From assembly GCA_020216925.1 (NCBI GenBank), contig JAIWOL010000022.1, positions 1 through 14,389 on the forward strand: DNA of 14,389 bases. The letters are read 5' to 3'. Shown here in pieces: positions 1 through 6,855 of the stretch. The first letter of the stretch is position 1. The number at the start of each line of letters is the position of its first letter. Both the position numbers and the translations under genes were made by a program. The DNA is from Thiobacillus sp. (lineage in GTDB: Bacteria > Pseudomonadota > Gammaproteobacteria > Burkholderiales > Thiobacillaceae). The notes under the pieces are model-generated. The model saw only the letters and a program-made list of their open reading frames with translations, did not search any database and was not told the origin of the DNA.

Positions 1-24
1 CGTCTGCCTGGGGCCGTCCGGCGA

Positions 25-153
25 TCAATGGCGGACTTTTGCCGGATTCCCGGCCTTCGCCGGCGTGATGAATGCGCCCACCGGAACGACAGCCTGTTTC
101 GGCTTTTTGGGCTTCTTGGCTTCCTTGTTGCCGCGTATCTGACCTTTTGCCAT
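25..153 (-). CDS. Small basic conserved hypothetical protein (42 aa)
   Basis: The gene encodes a 42-residue protein that begins MAKGQIRGNK. The first half is a Lys/Pro-rich stretch (residues about 10-20, with several KK and KP steps) and the tail is Ala/Pro/Lys with almost no acidic residues, so the protein is strongly basic and probably unstructured. I chose the ATG at 151-153 because AAGGAG lies 7 nt upstream on the minus strand; the open frame extends further upstream but the extension has no such site. I recall similar small MAKGQ... proteins annotated as hypothetical in other proteobacteria, but I know no function. A nucleic-acid-associated role would fit the charge but is only a guess. 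It lies downstream of coq7 in the same direction, 238 bp away, with its own possible promoter and a leader hairpin. Confidence 0.75.
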   Translation of the reverse strand: MAKGQIRGNKEAKKPKKPKQAVVPVGAFITPAKAGNPAKVRH

Positions 154-181
154 GGTGGCTCTCCTTGCAATGGCTGCGGAA

Positions 182-214
182 GCGCCGGGCCCGGGTCGCA
201 TCCCGGGCAGGCGC
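182..214 (-). other. GC-rich hairpin in the leader of the small basic protein gene
   Basis: The outer stem pairs GCGCC (182-186) with GGCGC (210-214). After a small internal loop (GG against A), the inner stem pairs GCCCGGG (189-195) perfectly with CCCGGGC (202-208) around a 6-nt loop. That gives 12 GC-rich base pairs. On the minus strand it lies between a TATGAT -10-like hexamer (221-226) and the ribosome binding site of the gene starting at 153. No T-run follows on either strand, so it does not look like a simple intrinsic terminator. Confidence 0.55.
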
Positions 215-220
215 AGCCCG

Positions 221-226
221 ATCATA
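221..226 (-). promoter_or_regulatory. Possible -10 element (TATGAT) for the small basic protein gene
   Basis: The minus strand reads TATGAT here, about 68 bp before the ATG at 153. No convincing -35 is found at 16-18 bp (the region is C-rich), so this is a weak call. If it is real, transcription would start at about 214, at the foot of the hairpin. Confidence 0.2.
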
Positions 227-391
227 GGCCGATGCGGGGGAATGGGGGATTTATCTTCCGGCATGAACAATCCCAAAACCTCAGTCGACCGCTTCATTCG
301 TTTTGCGACAGCCTGATCATGCTGACGGTTTTTGCCCGCGTTCGCGCTCACCCGCGTGCTGAACGCGCCCGCTTGCCGGCATCGCGCGCAG

Positions 392-1018
392 TCAGACCCG
401 GCTCGCCGTCTGCCGCATCACGTCTGCCGCGACGCGCATGGCCAACTTCACGGGCGCGGGCAGCGGCGCAGCGCCATGGTCGATGGCGGTCTGGGCGTGC
501 CGGGCTTCGTCGGTTTTCATCTGCTCGACGACAGCGCGGCTCCTGGCATCGGCTTCGGGCAGCTTCTGCAGATGGCCGTCGAGATGGGCTTCGACCTGGC
601 GTTCGGTTTCGGCCAGAAAACCGAGGTTCCACTTGTCGCCCATCAGTCCCGCGACAACGCCCATGCTGAACGCTCCGCCGAACCATAGCGGATTGAGCAG
701 GCTCTTGCGCCCCCCAAGCTCGGTGATGCGCTGTTCGCACCAGGCGAGGTGGTCGGTTTCCTCGCGCGCGGCGCGTTCGAGTTCGGCGCGCACTTTTTCA
801 TTGCGGGTGGTGAACGCCTGCCCGGCGTAGAGCGCCTGGGCACAGATCTCGCCGACGTGATTGACGCGCATCAGCGCGGCAGCGCGGCTTTTGTCCGCCT
901 CGCCCATCCCTGCGTCCGGCGTGGCCGCGGCCGGATAGGGCCGGCTGGCGTGCGGCGTGGCGAAGACGGTGCGCAGGCCCAGGTCGAAGGTGGCGATGAG
1001 CCGGTCGAGAGTATTCAT
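392..1018 (-). CDS. coq7: 2-polyprenyl-3-methyl-6-methoxy-1,4-benzoquinone hydroxylase (Coq7, di-iron)
   Basis: The enzyme carries out a late ring hydroxylation in ubiquinone biosynthesis, as a membrane-associated ferritin-like di-iron protein. At 208 aa it is close to family length. Di-iron ligand motifs are visible in order: E57 in NHVGE, the EETDH segment (E87, H90), E139 in the ETERQVEAH segment, and DEARH (E171, H174). The central [18 protein letters not shown] segment (112-129) is the typical hydrophobic membrane-facing region. The open frame extends 13 codons upstream, but the ATG at 1016-1018 has GGAGGA 6 nt before it and gives the usual short N-terminus, so I start there. It lies 120 bp downstream of the TRAP binding-protein gene on the same strand, with no clear terminator or promoter between them. 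Confidence 0.95.
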   Translation of the reverse strand: MNTLDRLIATFDLGLRTVFATPHASRPYPAAATPDAGMGEADKSRAAALMRVNHVGEICAQALYAGQAFTTRNEKVRAELERAAREETDHLAWCEQRITELGGRKSLLNPLWFGGAFSMGVVAGLMGDKWNLGFLAETERQVEAHLDGHLQKLPEADARSRAVVEQMKTDEARHAQTAIDHGAAPLPAPVKLAMRVAADVMRQTASRV

Positions 1019-1138
1019 GTCTATTCCTCCGATTCTATTTCGCTTGCGGGTCGGCATGATCGAGAAGACAAGCCGAAGACAAGGCGATGGACGCGGTGAC
1101 GCGCTGCCGGATGGAAGAGTGCCGATCCGGGGGCGAGA

Positions 1139-2227
1139 TCACTTCACGTAATAATTGAAATTGGCATAGGCCGCCTCGTTGACCTTGAACCACTGGAACT
1201 CGGTGTCGCGGAACTGCTTCCACGGGCGGTAGATGGCGGCAAAATCCGGGTTGGTCCTGGCCTCTTCCTCGTAAAGCGCGAAGGTGGCGCGGCGCGCGGC
1301 GAGCATCACGTCCTTGGGGTACGGGTGCAGCTGCACGCCCTGTCCCACCAGACGCAGGAGCGCAGGCGGGTTCTTCGCGTCGTACTGCGCAAGCATCAGC
1401 TGGTTGGCTTCTGCGGTGGCGACTTCGAAGGCCTGGCGATACAGCTCGGGCAGGGTTTTCCACGCCGCCTGGTTGACGTAAAAACTCAGTTGCGGCCCGC
1501 CTTCCCACCAGCCGGGGTAGTAATAGTGTCTGGCGATCTTGTGGAAGCCGAGCTTCTCGTCGTCGTAAGGCCCCACCCACTCGGCGGCGTCGATCGCGCC
1601 GCGTTCGAGCGCGGGATAGATATCGCCCCCGGGCAGGGTTTGCGGCACGGCGCCGAGCCTGGCCATGATCTTGCCGCCGATGCCGGGAATGCGCATCTTC
1701 AGGCCGCGCAAGTCCGCCAGCGACCTGATCGGCTTTCTGAACCATCCGCCCATCTGGGCGCCGGTGTTGCCGCCGGGAAACTGCACGACGTTGTACTTTG
1801 CGTAGAGCGCGCGCAGCAATTCGATGCCGCCGCCGGCGTACATCCACGCGTTCTGCTGGCGCGCCGTCAGGCCAAATGGCACGGCGGTATCGAAAGCCAG
1901 CGCGAGGTTCTTGCCGACGTAGTAATAGCCGGCCGAATGCCCGCATTCGGCGGTGGCGTTACCCACGGCGTCGAGCACCTGCAAGCCGGGCACGAGTTCG
2001 CCGGCGGCAAACACGCGGATCTGGAATTTGCCCCCGGTGAGCGCAGCCACGCGCCTGGACAGCGTTTCGGCCGCGCCGTAGATGGTGTCGAGGCTCTTGG
2101 GAAAACTGGACGCCAGCCGCCAGCGAACAGCGGGCAGTTGCGTCAAGGATTCGGGCGCGGCCTGCGCGGCCAGCGGCAGCATCGCTGCAACGCCTGCACC
2201 GGCAGTCAGGAAATCTCGTCTTTGCAT
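1139..2227 (-). CDS. TRAP transporter solute-binding protein (DctP family, TakP-like), Tat-exported
   Basis: This is a periplasmic substrate receptor for a tripartite ATP-independent periplasmic transporter; the family binds organic acids such as 2-oxo acids and lactate. The 362-aa protein starts with a twin-arginine signal (MQRRDFL, then a hydrophobic stretch and AQA at 21-23), so Tat export of a folded protein is expected. Binding-site features of the family are visible: R179 in MRIPG and the GDIYPALERGAIDAAEW segment ending at E216-W217, followed by VGPYDD. I chose the second ATG (2225-2227) because GAGG lies 6 nt before it; the ATG at 2231-2233 is almost in contact with that site. No membrane subunit genes (DctQ or DctM) are in the window, so the receptor is an orphan here. 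The ligand cannot be assigned from the sequence; the closest family I recognise is the 2-oxo acid/lactate-like group. Confidence 0.92.
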   Translation of the reverse strand: MQRRDFLTAGAGVAAMLPLAAQAAPESLTQLPAVRWRLASSFPKSLDTIYGAAETLSRRVAALTGGKFQIRVFAAGELVPGLQVLDAVGNATAECGHSAGYYYVGKNLALAFDTAVPFGLTARQQNAWMYAGGGIELLRALYAKYNVVQFPGGNTGAQMGGWFRKPIRSLADLRGLKMRIPGIGGKIMARLGAVPQTLPGGDIYPALERGAIDAAEWVGPYDDEKLGFHKIARHYYYPGWWEGGPQLSFYVNQAAWKTLPELYRQAFEVATAEANQLMLAQYDAKNPPALLRLVGQGVQLHPYPKDVMLAARRATFALYEEEARTNPDFAAIYRPWKQFRDTEFQWFKVNEAAYANFNYYVK

Positions 2228-2249
2228 GGTCATCCTCGGGTTTGGCTCG

Positions 2250-2255
2250 ATTATA
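2250..2255 (-). promoter_or_regulatory. -10 element (TATAAT) for the TRAP binding-protein gene
   Basis: The minus strand has a perfect TATAAT at this site, 22 bp before the chosen ATG at 2227. That would give a short leader of about 16 nt which still contains the GAGG ribosome binding site. No good -35 is seen at 16-18 bp. It is back to back with the glyA promoter candidate. Confidence 0.4.
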
Positions 2256-2291
2256 AGTGTGCGGCGGCGCTCGGGACTGCACGGGGCCGCA

Positions 2292-2300
2292 TGATAAAAT
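2292..2300 (+). promoter_or_regulatory. Extended -10 promoter candidate for glyA
   Basis: TGATAAAAT matches the extended -10 form TGnTAnAAT and lies in a short AT-rich patch 35 bp before the glyA ATG. The -35 region at a 17-bp spacing is poor, which is tolerated by extended -10 promoters. Transcription would start at about 2307. Confidence 0.45.
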
Positions 2301-2334
2301 TTCGCATTTTCCGCTTTTTGCCCCAGCCCGCGCC

Positions 2335-3579
2335 ATGTTCAACCGCACCCAGACCCTCGCCCAGACCGACCCCGACCTGTGGGCCGCCATTGTCCAGGAA
2401 GACCGCCGCCAGCAGGATCACATCGAACTGATCGCGTCGGAAAACTACACCAGCCCGGCGGTGATGCAGGCGCAGGGCTCGCAGCTCACCAACAAGTACG
2501 CCGAAGGCTATCCCGGCAAGCGCTACTACGGCGGCTGCGAATACGTCGACATCGTCGAACAGCTGGCGATCGACCGCGTGAAGGCGCTGTTCGGCGCCGA
2601 GGCCGCCAACGTGCAGCCCAACTCCGGCTCGCAGGCCAACCAGGCGGTGTTCATGGCCTTCCTCAAGCCCGGCGACACCATCATGGGCATGAGCCTCGCC
2701 GAAGGCGGCCACCTCACCCACGGCATGGCGCTCAACATGAGCGGCAAGTGGTTCAACGCCGTCGCCTACGGCCTCAACGAAAAACAGGAAATCGACTACG
2801 ACAGGATGGAAGCGCTGGCGCGCGAGCACAAACCCAGGCTCATCATCGCCGGCGCGTCGGCCTACGCGCTCGCCATCGACTTCGCGCGCTTCGCCAAAGT
2901 GGCCCGGGAAATCGGCGCGATCTTCATGGTCGACATGGCGCACTACGCCGGGCTGATCGCCGCCGGCGTGTACCCCAATCCGGTGCCGCACGCCGACGTG
3001 GTGACCTCGACCACCCACAAGACGCTGCGCGGCCCGCGCGGCGGCATCATCCTGATGAAGGCGGAACACGAAAAGGCGATCAACAGCGCCATCTTCCCCG
3101 GTATCCAGGGCGGCCCGCTGATGCATGTCATCGCCGGCAAGGCCACCGCCTTCAGAGAGGCCGCCACGCCGGAATTCAAGCGCTATCAGGAACAGGTCGT
3201 CGCCAATGCGCTGGTGATGTGCAAGGTGCTGGTCGAACGCGGCCTGGCCATTGTCTCCGGCCGCACCGAAAGCCATGTGTTTCTCGTCGACCTGCGCGCC
3301 AAGCACCTCACCGGCAAGGAAGCCGAAGCCCTGCTGGGCCGCGCCCATATCACGGTCAACAAGAACGCCATTCCCAATGACCCGCAGAAGCCCTTCGTCA
3401 CCAGCGGCATCCGCATCGGCACCCCGGCCATGACCACGCGCGGCTTCAAGGAACTCGAAGCCGAACAGCTCGCCCACCTCATCGCCGACGTGCTCGACGC
3501 GCCGAGCGACGACGCCGTGATCGAGCGCGTGAAGGGCGAAGTGGCGAAGCTGACGGCGAAGTTTCCGGTCTATGGGTGA
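2335..3579 (+). CDS. glyA: Serine hydroxymethyltransferase
   Basis: The PLP enzyme interconverts serine plus tetrahydrofolate with glycine plus 5,10-methylene-tetrahydrofolate in the cytoplasm, and is the main source of one-carbon units. The protein has 414 aa, close to the roughly 417 of the E. coli enzyme. Visible landmarks are [11 protein letters not shown] near the N-terminus, the [15 protein letters not shown] loop, VDMAHYAGL, and the PLP-binding lysine K229 in [12 protein letters not shown], at the same residue number as in E. coli. The open frame runs further upstream, but MFNRTQTL at 2335 gives the normal N-terminus. No good Shine-Dalgarno sequence precedes it. The stop codon lies inside the left arm of the long heptamer hairpin that separates it from nrdR. 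Confidence 0.98.
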   Translation: MFNRTQTLAQTDPDLWAAIVQEDRRQQDHIELIASENYTSPAVMQAQGSQLTNKYAEGYPGKRYYGGCEYVDIVEQLAIDRVKALFGAEAANVQPNSGSQANQAVFMAFLKPGDTIMGMSLAEGGHLTHGMALNMSGKWFNAVAYGLNEKQEIDYDRMEALAREHKPRLIIAGASAYALAIDFARFAKVAREIGAIFMVDMAHYAGLIAAGVYPNPVPHADVVTSTTHKTLRGPRGGIILMKAEHEKAINSAIFPGIQGGPLMHVIAGKATAFREAATPEFKRYQEQVVANALVMCKVLVERGLAIVSGRTESHVFLVDLRAKHLTGKEAEALLGRAHITVNKNAIPNDPQKPFVTSGIRIGTPAMTTRGFKELEAEQLAHLIADVLDAPSDDAVIERVKGEVAKLTAKFPVYG

Positions 3580-3640
3580 ACGGTAAGGGGTGAGCGCTAA
3601 GCGGTTAAACCCGCTCACCGCTCACCGCTCACCGCTCACC
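3575..3640 (+). repeat. Long imperfect inverted repeat built from heptamers (glyA-nrdR junction)
   Basis: Positions 3575-3604 pair with 3611-3640 around a 6-nt loop (3605-3610). Of 30 opposed positions, 25 are Watson-Crick pairs; the mismatches are at 3580, 3585, 3588, 3597 and 3599. The left arm reads as degenerate GGTGAGC heptamers in register (3575-3581, 3582-3588, 3589-3595, 3596-3602). The right arm is the complementary unit CCGCTCA. The first left unit contains the glyA TGA stop. No T-run follows, so it is not a canonical intrinsic terminator. It could still slow transcription, protect the glyA mRNA 3' end, or limit readthrough into nrdR. Confidence 0.8.
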
Positions 3641-3652
3641 GCACACCGCTCA
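3611..3652 (+). repeat. Tandem heptamer repeat (CCGCTCA, six units)
   Basis: Six head-to-tail units of CCGCTCA fill 3611-3652; five are exact and the fifth (3639-3645) has one T-to-A change. The array ends 5 nt before the nrdR ATG and occupies the place of a ribosome binding site, so no Shine-Dalgarno sequence is visible for nrdR. Such an array could change length by slippage. Confidence 0.85.
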
Positions 3653-3657
3653 CCAGC

Positions 3658-4140
3658 ATGAAATGCCCCTTCTGCGGCCACGCCGATACCCAGGTCATCG
3701 ACTCCCGCATGAACGAAGCCGGCGACAGCATCCGCCGCCGCCGTCGCTGCCTTGCCTGCGAAAAACGCTTCACCACCTTCGAGACCGCAGACATCCGGCC
3801 GCCGCAGATCGTCAAAAGCAACGGCTTCCGCGAAGATTTTTCCGAAGCCAAGGTGCGCGAGGGTTTTCGACGCGCGCTGCACAAGCGCCCGGTGCCGACG
3901 CCGCTGGTCGACGCGGCGGTCGACCGCATCCGGCAGAAGCTGCTCACGCGCGGCGAGCGCGAAGTGTCGTCGCGCGAGATCGGCGAGCTGGTGATGCACG
4001 AACTGAAACGGCTCGACAAGATCGCCTATATCCGCTTCGCCTCGGTGTACAAGAGCTTCCAGGAACCGGACGACTTCCGCGAAATGTTGCAGGATCTGGA
4101 ACGCGCGCCGTCTGCCGGCGTGGACGACTTGTTCGAATGA
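3658..4140 (+). CDS. nrdR: Transcriptional repressor NrdR
   Basis: NrdR senses ATP/dATP and represses ribonucleotide reductase operons by binding paired NrdR boxes. The 160-aa protein has the family's two parts: an N-terminal zinc ribbon with C3, C6, C31 and C34 (MKCPFC ... CLAC), and an ATP-cone domain at roughly residues 49-139, beginning at PPQIVKSNG. The length and the MKCPFC start are standard, which fixes the start although no ribosome binding site is visible behind the heptamer array. Translation may depend on the upstream structure. nrdR between glyA and ribD is a common order in Beta- and Gammaproteobacteria. No NrdR box was recognised in the window, and its reductase targets are not here. 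Confidence 0.97.
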   Translation: MKCPFCGHADTQVIDSRMNEAGDSIRRRRRCLACEKRFTTFETADIRPPQIVKSNGFREDFSEAKVREGFRRALHKRPVPTPLVDAAVDRIRQKLLTRGEREVSSREIGELVMHELKRLDKIAYIRFASVYKSFQEPDDFREMLQDLERAPSAGVDDLFE

Positions 4141-4168
4141 ATCGCCTGTAAGCCAGGTGTAAGGCTGC

Positions 4169-4188
4169 AGCCGTGTACTACGGTTTTT
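4169..4188 (+). terminator. Possible weak terminator after nrdR
   Basis: A short stem (AGCCGT at 4169-4174 with ACGGTT at 4180-4185, one G-T pair) with a 5-nt loop is followed by T residues up to 4188. It lies 28 bp after the nrdR stop and before the carbonic anhydrase gene. The stem is short, so efficiency is doubtful. An overlapping perfect palindrome GGCTGCAGCC (4163-4172) could compete with it. Confidence 0.3.
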
Positions 4189-4206
4189 CGTTCACAAGGA
4201 AAACCC

Positions 4207-4950
4207 ATGCGCCTTCGCCTCCTGTCTGCCACCGTCCTCTCCTGCATCAGCCTTGCCGCGGGGGCCGAAGCCCCGCACTGGACCTACGATGGCCCCCAGG
4301 GGGCCCGGCACTGGGCAGAACTCGACAAGAGCTACGCAGAATGCAGGCTCGGCCATGCACAGTCGCCCATTGACATCCAATCGGCCAAAATCGACAAGGA
4401 CGCTCCCGCGCTCGAATTTTCCTATCAGGCCCGGCCCCTGGTGATCGTCAACAACGGCCACACCGTGCAGGTCGACGAAACCGGCGCCGGCACGTTGACG
4501 ATTGGCGATCACGCCTACCAGATCGCGCAATTCCATTTCCACACCCCCAGCGAAGAACGCATCCGGGGCCGCGCTTACGACATGGTTGCGCACCTGGTGC
4601 ACAAGGACGACGCCGGCAAGCTCGCGGTGGTCGCGGTGCTGTTCAAGCTCGGCCGGGAAAACACGGCGCTGAAACCGGTGCTCGACAACATGCCCCTTGG
4701 CGCGGGGCCGGCACACACGGTGGCCGGTTTGAGTTTCAATCCGGCCGACCTGTTGCCTGGCAAACGCGGCTACTATCACTTCCAGGGCTCGCTCACCACC
4801 CCGCCCTGCACGGAAGGCGTGTCGTGGTATGTGCTTTCGACCCCGGTCGAGCTTTCCCGCGCGCAGCTCGCGCAATTCCGCACGCTGTACAAACACAACG
4901 CCCGCCCGCTGCAGCCGGCGAACGGACGCGAAATAACCGAGCGTCCCTGA
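4207..4950 (+). CDS. Alpha-type carbonic anhydrase, periplasmic
   Basis: The zinc enzyme hydrates CO2 to bicarbonate. The 247-aa protein starts with a Sec signal peptide (MRLRLL..., hydrophobic to about residue 18, likely cut near AGA/EA at 20-21), so it acts in the periplasm. Zinc ligands are H110 and H112 in QFHFHTPSE and H129 in AHLVH; E116 and the SLTTPPCTEGV segment supply the gate Glu and Thr. The cysteines in AECRLGHAQSPIDI and PPCTEG match the conserved disulfide pair of bacterial alpha enzymes. At the position of human CA II Glu117 (second-shell partner of the third His) this protein has Val127. AAGGA lies 7 nt before the ATG. It sits between nrdR and ribD, which are often direct neighbours, so it looks like an insertion in a conserved cluster. 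It may supply bicarbonate to carbon-fixing metabolism, but that is inference. Confidence 0.95.
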   Translation: MRLRLLSATVLSCISLAAGAEAPHWTYDGPQGARHWAELDKSYAECRLGHAQSPIDIQSAKIDKDAPALEFSYQARPLVIVNNGHTVQVDETGAGTLTIGDHAYQIAQFHFHTPSEERIRGRAYDMVAHLVHKDDAGKLAVVAVLFKLGRENTALKPVLDNMPLGAGPAHTVAGLSFNPADLLPGKRGYYHFQGSLTTPPCTEGVSWYVLSTPVELSRAQLAQFRTLYKHNARPLQPANGREITERP

Positions 4951-5026
4951 TCCGGCACACCGCCCGCCGCAGGAATGCGGCAGGCATGATATGGTTCGGC
5001 CGGAAAGCCACACGCACCGTACCGGG

Positions 5027-6106
5027 ATGAATTTCTCCGCTGCCGACCACGCGCACATGGCGCGCGCCCTGCAACTCGCCGCACTCGGTCTGTTCACCAC
5101 CGACCCCAACCCGCGCGTCGGATGCGTGATCGTGAAAAACGGCGTCGTCGTCGGCGAAGGCTGGCACCAGCGCGCCGGTACGCCGCACGCCGAAGTCCAC
5201 GCACTGCGGCAGGCAGGCCAGGCGGCGCGCGGCGGCACCGTCTACGTCACCCTCGAACCCTGCTCGCATCACGGCCGCACCCCCCCCTGCGCCGAGGCGC
5301 TGATCGGCGCCGGCGTCGCACGCGTCGTCGCGGCGATGCGCGACCCCAACCCCCTGGTCGCCGGCGGCGGCATCGACATGCTGACGCTGGCCGGCATCGA
5401 AACCCGCGTCGGGCTGATGGAAACCGAAGCGCGTGCGCTCAACCCCGGCTTCATCTCGCGCATGACGCGCCATCGCCCCTGGGTGCGCCTGAAGACAGCC
5501 TCCACGCTGGACGGCAAGACCGCGCTGAATAACGGCGTCTCGCAATGGATCACCCATGATGCGGCACGCGCCGACACGCAGCGCCTGCGCGCGCGCGCCG
5601 GCGCAATCCTCACCGGCATCGGCACCGTCCGCGCCGACAACCCGAAGATGACCGTGCGCGACTTCGACATTGGCCGTCAGCCGCTGCGCGTGATCGCCGA
5701 TTCCGCGCTGGCCACCGCGCCGACGGCCGCCATCCTGCCCGCGCTCGTGGCATGCCACACGGCCGACCCTGCACGGCGCGCGGCGCTCGAAGCAGCGGGG
5801 GCGGAGGTCGTCGAACTGCCCGCAGACGACGGGCGCGTCGATCTCGCGGCCCTGCTCGCGCTGCTCGCGCAGCGCGGCGTGAACGAAGTGCACGTCGAAG
5901 CCGGCGCCGGCCTGAACGGCGCACTGCTCGAAGCAGGGCTGATCGACGAATGGGTCGCCTACATCGCACCCGTGGCCGTGGGCAATGCCGCACGCGGCCT
6001 CTTCGCGGCCTCGCCGCTGACCACGCTGGCCGACGCGACGCGTTTTCGTCTGGCCGATGTGCGGCAACTGGGAGCGGATCTGCGGCTGACCTTGCTGCCG
6101 CTGTAA
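5027..6106 (+). CDS. ribD: Bifunctional riboflavin biosynthesis deaminase/reductase RibD
   Basis: RibD deaminates the pyrimidine product of GTP cyclohydrolase II and then reduces its ribosyl side chain, two early steps of riboflavin synthesis. The 359-aa protein has an N-terminal cytidine-deaminase-like domain (about 1-145) with zinc ligands H54, C79 and C88 and catalytic E56 (TPHAEVHAL; PCSHHGRTPPC). The C-terminal reductase domain begins at RPWVRLKTASTLDGK (150-164) and includes DNPKMTVR and VEAGAGLNGALL. The frame is open from 4991, but MNFSAADHAHMARAL at 5027 is the family N-terminus. No good Shine-Dalgarno sequence is visible. It follows the carbonic anhydrase gene by 76 bp, and a small hairpin (GCCGC 4966-4970 with GCGGC 4977-4981) lies in that gap. 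Confidence 0.97.
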   Translation: MNFSAADHAHMARALQLAALGLFTTDPNPRVGCVIVKNGVVVGEGWHQRAGTPHAEVHALRQAGQAARGGTVYVTLEPCSHHGRTPPCAEALIGAGVARVVAAMRDPNPLVAGGGIDMLTLAGIETRVGLMETEARALNPGFISRMTRHRPWVRLKTASTLDGKTALNNGVSQWITHDAARADTQRLRARAGAILTGIGTVRADNPKMTVRDFDIGRQPLRVIADSALATAPTAAILPALVACHTADPARRAALEAAGAEVVELPADDGRVDLAALLALLAQRGVNEVHVEAGAGLNGALLEAGLIDEWVAYIAPVAVGNAARGLFAASPLTTLADATRFRLADVRQLGADLRLTLLPL

Positions 6107-6125
6107 AGGGAATCGAAACCCGGTT

Positions 6126-6143
6126 TTCCGGCCACGCCCGGAA
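6126..6143 (+). other. Small perfect inverted repeat after ribD
   Basis: TTCCGG (6126-6131) and CCGGAA (6138-6143) form a 6-bp stem with a 6-nt loop, 20 bp after the ribD stop. No T-run follows, so it is at best a weak transcript-end structure ahead of the ribE promoter. Confidence 0.3.
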
Positions 6144-6182
6144 CAGCGCGGCATGGCGCGCGCGGCGGCCCCTGGCCGGGGG

Positions 6183-6211
6183 TTCACCCCGCCCGTTCAA
6201 ACGCCTACAAT
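6183..6211 (+). promoter_or_regulatory. Sigma70-type promoter upstream of ribE
   Basis: TTCACC (6183-6188) and TACAAT (6206-6211) are separated by exactly 17 bp. The expected transcription start is near 6218, giving a leader of about 28 nt before the ribE ATG. This would let ribE-ribBA-ribH and the genes after them be expressed apart from ribD. I found no FMN riboswitch in the short leader. Confidence 0.6.
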
Positions 6212-6245
6212 GCCGGGTCTTGCAGCGCAGCGCGTTCTTTATTCC

Positions 6246-6851
6246 ATGTTCACCGGCATCATCCAGGCCATCGGCCGCATCCAGACAATCGACGCGCGCG
6301 GCGGCGACGCGCGCATGGTGATCGAAGGCGGCGGACTCGATTTTTCCGATGTGGCCCTGGGCGACAGCATCGCGGTGAACGGCGTCTGCCTCACCGCCGT
6401 GGCACTGGGCGCCGCTTCTTTCACGGTCGATGTCTCGGCCGAAACCCTGCGCGTCACCACGGGATTCACGGTCGGCAGCGAGGTCAATCTGGAAAAGGCG
6501 CTGCGCCTGGCCGACCGCCTGGGGGGCCATCTCGTCTCCGGCCATGTCGATGGCGTGGGCCATGTGCGCCTTGTCGAGCCGGTGGGCGAATCGCATCGCC
6601 TCGTCATCGACGTGCCGTCCGCGCTCGCGCGCTACGTCATGCGCAAGGGGTCGATCACCGTGAACGGCGTGTCGCTGACCGTCAACGCCGTCGACGCGAC
6701 AGGGTTTTCGCTCAACCTCATTCCGCACACGCTGGCCATGACCACGCTCAAACACCTTGCCGCCGGCGCGCCGGTCAATCTCGAAGTCGACATGATCGCC
6801 CGCTACGTCGAGCGCATGACGCAATTCCTCCACCTCACAGACAAAGACTGA
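6246..6851 (+). CDS. ribE: Riboflavin synthase, alpha subunit
   Basis: The enzyme dismutates two molecules of 6,7-dimethyl-8-ribityllumazine to riboflavin and a pyrimidine that is recycled. The 201-aa protein consists of the two lumazine-binding domains expected for the family. The first starts MFTGIIQAIG and contains GDSIAVNGVCLTAV and HLVSGHVDGVG. The second, from about residue 98, contains KGSITVNGVSLTVN and ends VNLEVDMIARYVER. MFTGII is the family's standard N-terminus and fixes the start, although no clear ribosome binding site precedes it; the open frame continues upstream without a matching sequence. The gene product is called RibE in Proteobacteria with the E. coli-like naming variant RibC. 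Confidence 0.97.
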   Translation: MFTGIIQAIGRIQTIDARGGDARMVIEGGGLDFSDVALGDSIAVNGVCLTAVALGAASFTVDVSAETLRVTTGFTVGSEVNLEKALRLADRLGGHLVSGHVDGVGHVRLVEPVGESHRLVIDVPSALARYVMRKGSITVNGVSLTVNAVDATGFSLNLIPHTLAMTTLKHLAAGAPVNLEVDMIARYVERMTQFLHLTDKD

Positions 6852-6855
6852 TGCA

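Noticed and set aside
28..669. Plus-strand open frame of 213 codons at the left edge
   Set aside because: It runs over the small protein gene and coq7 on the other strand; the product is Arg/Ser/Ala-rich, with no ribosome binding site.
1032..1037. TAGAAT as a -10 for coq7 on the minus strand
   Set aside because: Transcription would start within the coq7 ribosome binding site, leaving a leader of about 7 nt, and there is no -35.
1325..2431. Plus-strand open frame (368 codons) opposite the TRAP receptor gene
   Set aside because: It lies over a real minus-strand gene with a Tat signal and clear family motifs; the plus product resembles nothing.
2251..3618. Long open frame (455 codons) on the minus strand opposite glyA
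   Set aside because: It is the antisense of a clearly real glyA in GC-rich DNA; its product is a low-complexity His/Gly/Val/Ala-rich sequence with no family features.
3611..3652. Possible CRISPR-like array
   Set aside because: Units are 7 nt with no spacers between them; this is a simple tandem repeat.
4793..6187. 464-codon minus-strand open frame opposite ribD
   Set aside because: Shadow of ribD, with biased composition and no recognisable domain.
6107..6245. FMN riboswitch before ribE
   Set aside because: The leader after the predicted start is only about 28 nt, and no RFN-element blocks are seen in the whole gap or before ribD.
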